Of a stretch of DNA of 9,551 bases, positions 6,960-9,551 are shown one piece after another. Position 1 is the first letter of the stretch. Every line of letters begins with the position of its first letter. Under the pieces are notes generated by a model. The model did no database searches and was not told where the DNA came from. It saw nothing but the letters and a program-made list of their open reading frames with translations. Source of the DNA: Magnetospira sp. (GTDB lineage Bacteria > Pseudomonadota > Alphaproteobacteria > Rhodospirillales > Magnetospiraceae). The stretch spans positions 1 through 9,551 of the forward strand of contig JANQGL010000195.1 of the NCBI GenBank assembly GCA_028277325.1, written 5' to 3'. Position numbers and translations under genes: made by a program.

Positions 6960-7002
6960 CCTGCGTGGCGACCGCGCAGGGTCATCGCATTTGGCCGATG
7001 AC
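6960..7002. repeat. Two directly abutting short inverted repeats upstream of the ffh promoter
   Basis: CCTGCG (6960-6965) pairs with CGCAGG (6975-6980) around a 9-nt loop. Immediately after it, GTCATCG (6981-6987) pairs with CGATGAC (6996-7002) around an 8-nt loop. The second lies about 46 nt upstream of the -35 hexamer, a plausible place for an activator or repressor site. No run of T follows on either strand, so neither looks like a terminator. Chance is a real possibility at this GC content. Confidence 0.35.
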
Positions 7003-7048
7003 GGATCGGGCGAACGCGTTGGGCCGACGATCCGGCGCGCGCAGTGTC

Positions 7049-7077
7049 TTGACACGATCCCCCCGCCCCCCTAGATT
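7049..7077 (+). promoter_or_regulatory. Sigma70-type promoter for ffh-rpsP-rimM
   Basis: A perfect -35 TTGACA (7049-7054) is followed after exactly 17 nt by TAGATT (7072-7077, 4 of 6 to TATAAT). The spacer is unusually C-rich. Transcription would start near 7084, giving an ffh leader of about 117 nt. This is the strongest promoter match I found in the window. Confidence 0.65.
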
Positions 7078-7108
7078 GCCCGGCCACACCCGAGGGATGG
7101 TTTCCCGA

Positions 7109-7154
7109 CGCCCCACGGGGCGCCGCCGGTCCGCGAGGTTCGCGCACCGGCGCC
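7109..7154 (+). promoter_or_regulatory. Overlapping GC-rich hairpins in the ffh leader
   Basis: GGCGCC (7119-7124) plus GGT (7128-7130) pair with ACCGGCGCC (7146-7154), leaving a 3-nt bulge; inside, CGCGA (7132-7136) pairs with TCGCG (7140-7144). A smaller stem, CGCCC/GGGCG (7109-7113 with 7118-7122), uses some of the same bases, so the two are mutually exclusive. A T-rich but interrupted segment (GTGTTTGTTTCGAGTTT) follows. The layout is attenuator-like, but no known riboswitch or protein site is recognised. Confidence 0.3.
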
Positions 7155-7200
7155 AACGGTGTTTGTTTCGAGTTTGCTGCGACGATCACGGGCGCCGGCC

Positions 7201-8616
7201 ATGTTCGAGAGTCTTTCAGACCGTCTGGGCGATGTCTTCGACCGCCTGAAGAAGCGCGGCGCGCTGACCGAGGCCGACGTCGGCGAGGCGATGCGCGAGG
7301 TCCGGGTGGCGCTGCTGGAGGCCGACGTGGCGCTGCCGGTGGTCAAGGACTTCGTCAGGAAGGTCAAGACGCGCGCCGTCGGCCACGAGGTCCTGAACTC
7401 GGTCACCCCGGGGCAGATGGTGGTCAAGATCGTCAACGACGTGATGACCGACCTGCTGCAGGGCGACCCGATGGAGTCCGAGCTGCGCCTCGGGTCGCCG
7501 CCGTCGGCGATCCTGATGGTCGGCCTGCAGGGCTCCGGCAAGACCACCACCAGCGCCAAGCTGGCCCTGCACCTGAGCAGGCGGGTCCGCAAGAAGGTGC
7601 TGATGGCGTCGCTCGACATCTACCGCCCGGCCGCCCAGCAGCAGCTGGCCATCCTCGGCGAGCAGACCGAGGTGCCGACCCTGCCGGTGGTGTTCGGCGA
7701 GCAGCCGGTGGCGATCGCCAGGCGGGCCATGGACACCGCGCGCCGCGAGGGCTACGACGTGGTGATCCTGGACACCGCCGGCCGCCTGCACATCAACCAG
7801 GAACTGATGGACGAGGTGGCGCGGGTGCGCGACGTCGCCGGTCCGTCGGAGACCCTGCTGGTGACCGACGCCATGGCCGGCCAGGACTCGGTCGCCGTGG
7901 CCACCGAGTTCGACGCCAAGGTGGGGATCACCGGCATCGTCCTGACCCGGGTCGACGGCGACGCGCGCGGCGGCGCCGCGCTGTCCATGCGCGCGGTGAC
8001 CGGCAAGCCGATCAAGCTGATGGGCGTCGGCGAGAAGGTGGACGAGCTGGAGGCGTTCCAGGCCGACCGCATCGCCGGGCGCATCCTCGGCATGGGCGAC
8101 ATCGTCGGGCTGGTCGAGAAGGCGGCCGAGGCCTATGACAAGCAGGAGGCCGAGAAGGCCGCCAGGCGGGCGCTGAAGGGCCAGTTCACCCTGGAGGACA
8201 TGCTCCAGCAGTTCCGCCAGATCCGCAGGATGGGCGACGTGGAAGGCCTGATGGGGATGATCCCCGGCATGGGCAAGTACAAGGAGCAGATCGCCAACGC
8301 CAACATCGACGACCGGATGATCGCCCGCCAGCAGGCGATCATCGAATCGATGACCCGCAAGGAACGCCTCAACCCGAAGCTGCTCAACGCCTCCCGGCGG
8401 CGCCGCATCGCCGCCGGCTCGGGCACCACGGTGCAGGACGTGAACCGGGTGCTCAAGCAGTACCAGCAGATGAGCACCATGATGAAACAGATGGGCAAGA
8501 TGGGCAAGAAGGGCATGCTCGCCCGGATGGCCAGGAAGGGGGGCGGGATGCCGCCGGGCGGCTTGCCGGGAGCCGGCGGCGGGATGCCCCCGCTGCCGCC
8601 CATCGGCCGCTCCTAA
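7201..8616 (+). CDS. ffh: Signal recognition particle protein Ffh (SRP54 GTPase)
   Basis: A 471-aa cytosolic GTPase that, with 4.5S RNA, binds hydrophobic signal sequences on nascent chains and delivers ribosomes to FtsY at the membrane. The N domain occupies about 1-90. G-domain motifs are GLQGSGKTTT at 108-117, DIYRPAAQQQL at 139-149, DTAGR at 191-195, TRVDGDARGG at 249-258 (Arg where many bacteria have Lys), and GVGEKVDELE at 275-284. The Met-rich M domain follows, with SRRRRIAAGSGT at 398-409 for RNA binding, then MSTMMKQMGKMGKKGM and a Gly/Pro/Met tail to residue 471. ATG 7201 gives the standard MFESLSDRLGDVFDRL start; a GTG at 7159 would add 14 non-conserved residues. The ribosome binding site is poor. 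The next gene begins 55 nt downstream. The SRP RNA gene is not in this window. Confidence 0.97.
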   Translation: MFESLSDRLGDVFDRLKKRGALTEADVGEAMREVRVALLEADVALPVVKDFVRKVKTRAVGHEVLNSVTPGQMVVKIVNDVMTDLLQGDPMESELRLGSPPSAILMVGLQGSGKTTTSAKLALHLSRRVRKKVLMASLDIYRPAAQQQLAILGEQTEVPTLPVVFGEQPVAIARRAMDTARREGYDVVILDTAGRLHINQELMDEVARVRDVAGPSETLLVTDAMAGQDSVAVATEFDAKVGITGIVLTRVDGDARGGAALSMRAVTGKPIKLMGVGEKVDELEAFQADRIAGRILGMGDIVGLVEKAAEAYDKQEAEKAARRALKGQFTLEDMLQQFRQIRRMGDVEGLMGMIPGMGKYKEQIANANIDDRMIARQQAIIESMTRKERLNPKLLNASRRRRIAAGSGTTVQDVNRVLKQYQQMSTMMKQMGKMGKKGMLARMARKGGGMPPGGLPGAGGGMPPLPPIGRS

Positions 8617-8671
8617 GCCGGCGCCGCGTTCCCAGACATGACCCGACGTTAACCGAAGGAAACCGAAACCG

Positions 8672-9094
8672 ATGTCCCTGAAAATTCGCCTGTCCCGTGG
8701 CGGTGCCAAGAAGCGCCCGTTCTACCGCGTGGTGATCGCCGACGCGCGCAGCCCGCGCGACGGCCGCTTCATCGAGAAGGTGGGCACCTACAACCCGATG
8801 CTGGACCGCGAGCACGAGAACCGGGTGGTCCTGAACACCGAGCGCATCCAGTACTGGCTCGGCCAGGGCGCGCAGCCGACCGACCGCGTGCAGCGCCTGC
8901 TGGCCGCCCGGGACCTGATGACGGCGCCGGTGGTCCGCGACCAGACCAAGAAGGACAAGCCGAAGGCCAAGGCCCTGGAGCGGCTGGCGGAGAAGGAGGA
9001 GAAGCGCAAGGCGGCCGAGGACGCGGCGGACGAGCCGGCGGCGACCGAACCGGCGGCGGAGGATCCGGCGGCCGAGGAGAGCGCCGCCGAGTAG
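8672..9094 (+). CDS. rpsP: 30S ribosomal protein S16 with extended acidic C-terminus
   Basis: A 140-aa small-subunit protein needed for 30S assembly. Residues 1-85 are the canonical S16 fold: MSLKIRLSRGGAKKRPFYRV start, VVIADARSPRDGRFIEKVGTYNP at 20-42, and WLGQGAQPTDRVQRLL at 62-77. E. coli S16 is about 82 residues; here a roughly 55-residue tail follows, first Lys-rich (TKKDKPKAKALERLAEKEEKRK), then acidic and Ala-rich, ending in four 5-residue repeats. Tailed S16 proteins are, to my knowledge, common in alphaproteobacteria, so the extension is not a fusion artefact. AAGGA at 8656-8660 lies 11 nt before ATG 8672. Its place between ffh and rimM is the usual arrangement, with trmD and rplS expected beyond the window. 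Confidence 0.96.
   Translation: MSLKIRLSRGGAKKRPFYRVVIADARSPRDGRFIEKVGTYNPMLDREHENRVVLNTERIQYWLGQGAQPTDRVQRLLAARDLMTAPVVRDQTKKDKPKAKALERLAEKEEKRKAAEDAADEPAATEPAAEDPAAEESAAE
9032..9091 (+). repeat. Four in-frame 15-bp tandem repeats at the 3' end of rpsP
   Basis: Units at 9032-9046, 9047-9061, 9062-9076 and 9077-9091 encode EPAAT, EPAAE, DPAAE and ESAAE, ending directly at the stop codon. The first three share a CCGGCGGC core; the fourth has diverged. Such an array could vary in copy number between strains. Confidence 0.7.
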
Positions 9095-9115
9095 CCGGCC
9101 GGCCGGGGTCGGGCG

Positions 9116-9551
9116 ATGGCCGGACGGGCGGAAGACGTGGCCCCGGGGCTGCTGCTGGTCGGCGTCGTCACCGGCGCGCGCGGCCTTCGGGGCGAGGTCC
9201 GCATCCGCTGCCTGGCCGAGGACCCGGGCTTCCTGGAGGCGCACGGGCCGCTGACCGACGCCGCGGGCGAGGACCGCTTCGCGGTCTCGGTCCAGGGCCT
9301 GCACAAGGGGCAGGTGGTGGCGCGGATCGACGGGGTGGGCGACCGCGCCGCGGCCGAGGCCCTGAAGGGGCGGCGGCTTTACCTGCCGCGCGATCGGATG
9401 CCGGCGGCCGGCGAGGACGCGTACTACTACGCCGACCTGGCCGGGATGCGCGCCGAGGCGGTCGACGGGACGCCGCTCGGCGCGCATCCCGGCCAGGTCG
9501 GCGTAGTAGTACGCGTCCTCGCCGGCCGCTGGCATCCGATCGCGCGGCAGG
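9116..9551 (+). CDS. rimM: Ribosome maturation factor RimM, 3' truncated and corrupted by a terminal fold-back
   Basis: RimM binds S19 and assists 30S maturation. Residues 1-120 read well: VGVVTGARGLRGEVRI at 15-30, the RimM N-domain signature; GDRAAAEALKGRRLYLPRDRMP at 75-96; then DAYYYADLAGMRAEAVDGTPLG at 101-122, the junction into the PRC-barrel domain. From codon 121 (nt 9476) the bases are the reverse complement of nt 9382-9457, so the residues after about 122 (HPGQVGVVVRVLAGRWHPIARQ) are not RimM and should be disregarded, even though the frame stays open to the last base. ATG 9116 is 21 nt after the rpsP stop, with only a weak GGGGTCGGG ribosome binding site. Identification rests on the N-terminal part and on the position after rpsP. 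About one third of the protein, the PRC domain, is missing. Confidence 0.88.
   Translation, partial: MAGRAEDVAPGLLLVGVVTGARGLRGEVRIRCLAEDPGFLEAHGPLTDAAGEDRFAVSVQGLHKGQVVARIDGVGDRAAAEALKGRRLYLPRDRMPAAGEDAYYYADLAGMRAEAVDGTPLGAHPGQVGVVVRVLAGRWHPIARQ
9382..9551. repeat. Terminal 76-bp inverted repeat (fold-back) within rimM
   Basis: Bases 9382-9457 and 9476-9551 are reverse complements at 75 of 76 positions, separated by 18 nt. I checked the pairing base by base; paired coordinates sum to 18933. The one difference is G at 9403 opposite T at 9530, which is synonymous (CCG or CCA, Pro) when both strands are read as rimM. The right arm ends at the final base of the window. It most likely marks a chimeric or mis-assembled contig end. 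Confidence 0.95.

Larger units (their letters stand above)
6871..7200. other. Divergent intergenic region between the small membrane protein gene and ffh
   Basis: A 330-nt stretch with no convincing gene. From left to right it holds the small gene's ribosome binding site, a 10-bp palindrome GGGCGCGCCC (6897-6906), two abutting hairpins (6960-7002), the ffh promoter (7049-7077), and a GC-rich structured ffh leader. I could not identify a good minus-strand promoter for the small gene. CATATT on the minus strand near 6929-6934 is the only -10-like hexamer I noticed, and it has no matching -35. Confidence 0.6.

Noticed and set aside
7159..7200. GTG 7159 as the ffh start
   Set aside because: It would add 14 residues unlike any Ffh N-terminus. 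ATG 7201 gives the standard MFESLSDRL start.
6932..7249. Plus-strand ORF with ATG at 6932 preceded by GGGAGG
   Set aside because: The Shine-Dalgarno match is good, but the protein is Arg/Ala/Pro-rich without domain character. It runs through the ffh promoter and leader into the ffh start in another frame.
9095..9106. Perfect 12-bp palindrome CCGGCCGGCCGG between rpsP and rimM
   Set aside because: Simple CCGG repetition, expected in DNA of this composition; no T tract follows, so it is not a terminator.
8453..9535. Long minus-strand open frame opposite the ffh end, rpsP and rimM
   Set aside because: Shadow of three well-identified plus-strand genes. Its first 20 residues look like RimM only because of the terminal fold-back.

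Overview
The window looks like chromosomal DNA from a high-GC alphaproteobacterium, probably Rhodospirillales-like. The evidence is the strong G/C third-position bias, an alpha-type family 4 uracil-DNA glycosylase, an Ffh with the TRVDGDARGG form of its G4 motif, a class A penicillin-binding protein with a basic N-terminus, and the order ffh-rpsP-rimM. This is inferred by eye; no database was searched. Almost everything is ordinary core genome. I see no CRISPR array, transposase, phage gene, rRNA or tRNA.

Left part, plus strand: a 5'-truncated uracil-DNA glycosylase overlaps a UbiA-family prenyltransferase by 4 bp. An 84-nt gap with a promoter-like pair and an inverted repeat follows. Next comes a tightly overlapping set: a Slt70-type lytic transglycosylase, MoaB (molybdopterin biosynthesis) and a DUF2927 lipoprotein. 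The lipoprotein gene ends tail-to-tail with a minus-strand class A penicillin-binding protein, and the two stop codons share a TTAA. The lytic transglycosylase (peptidoglycan cleavage) and the penicillin-binding protein (peptidoglycan synthesis) sit in the same neighbourhood but on opposite strands.

Middle: upstream of the penicillin-binding protein, also on the minus strand, is a 54-codon single-pass membrane protein gene with a very good ribosome binding site. A gap of about 330 nt separates it from the divergent ffh. That gap holds a good sigma70-type promoter (TTGACA-17-TAGATT), two abutting hairpins upstream of it, and GC-rich hairpins in the ffh leader.

Right part, plus strand: ffh (SRP GTPase), rpsP (S16 with an acidic, tandemly repeated tail) and the start of rimM, linking protein targeting to ribosome assembly as is usual in this group.

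The most striking structure is at the right end. The last 170 bases form a near-perfect fold-back: 76-bp inverted arms, 75 of 76 complementary, with an 18-nt loop. It lies inside rimM, destroys the reading frame's sense after about residue 122, and runs to the final base. I read it as most likely a contig-end fold-back chimera rather than biology, and the last roughly 70 bases should not be trusted as genome sequence. I did not find a convincing new system.
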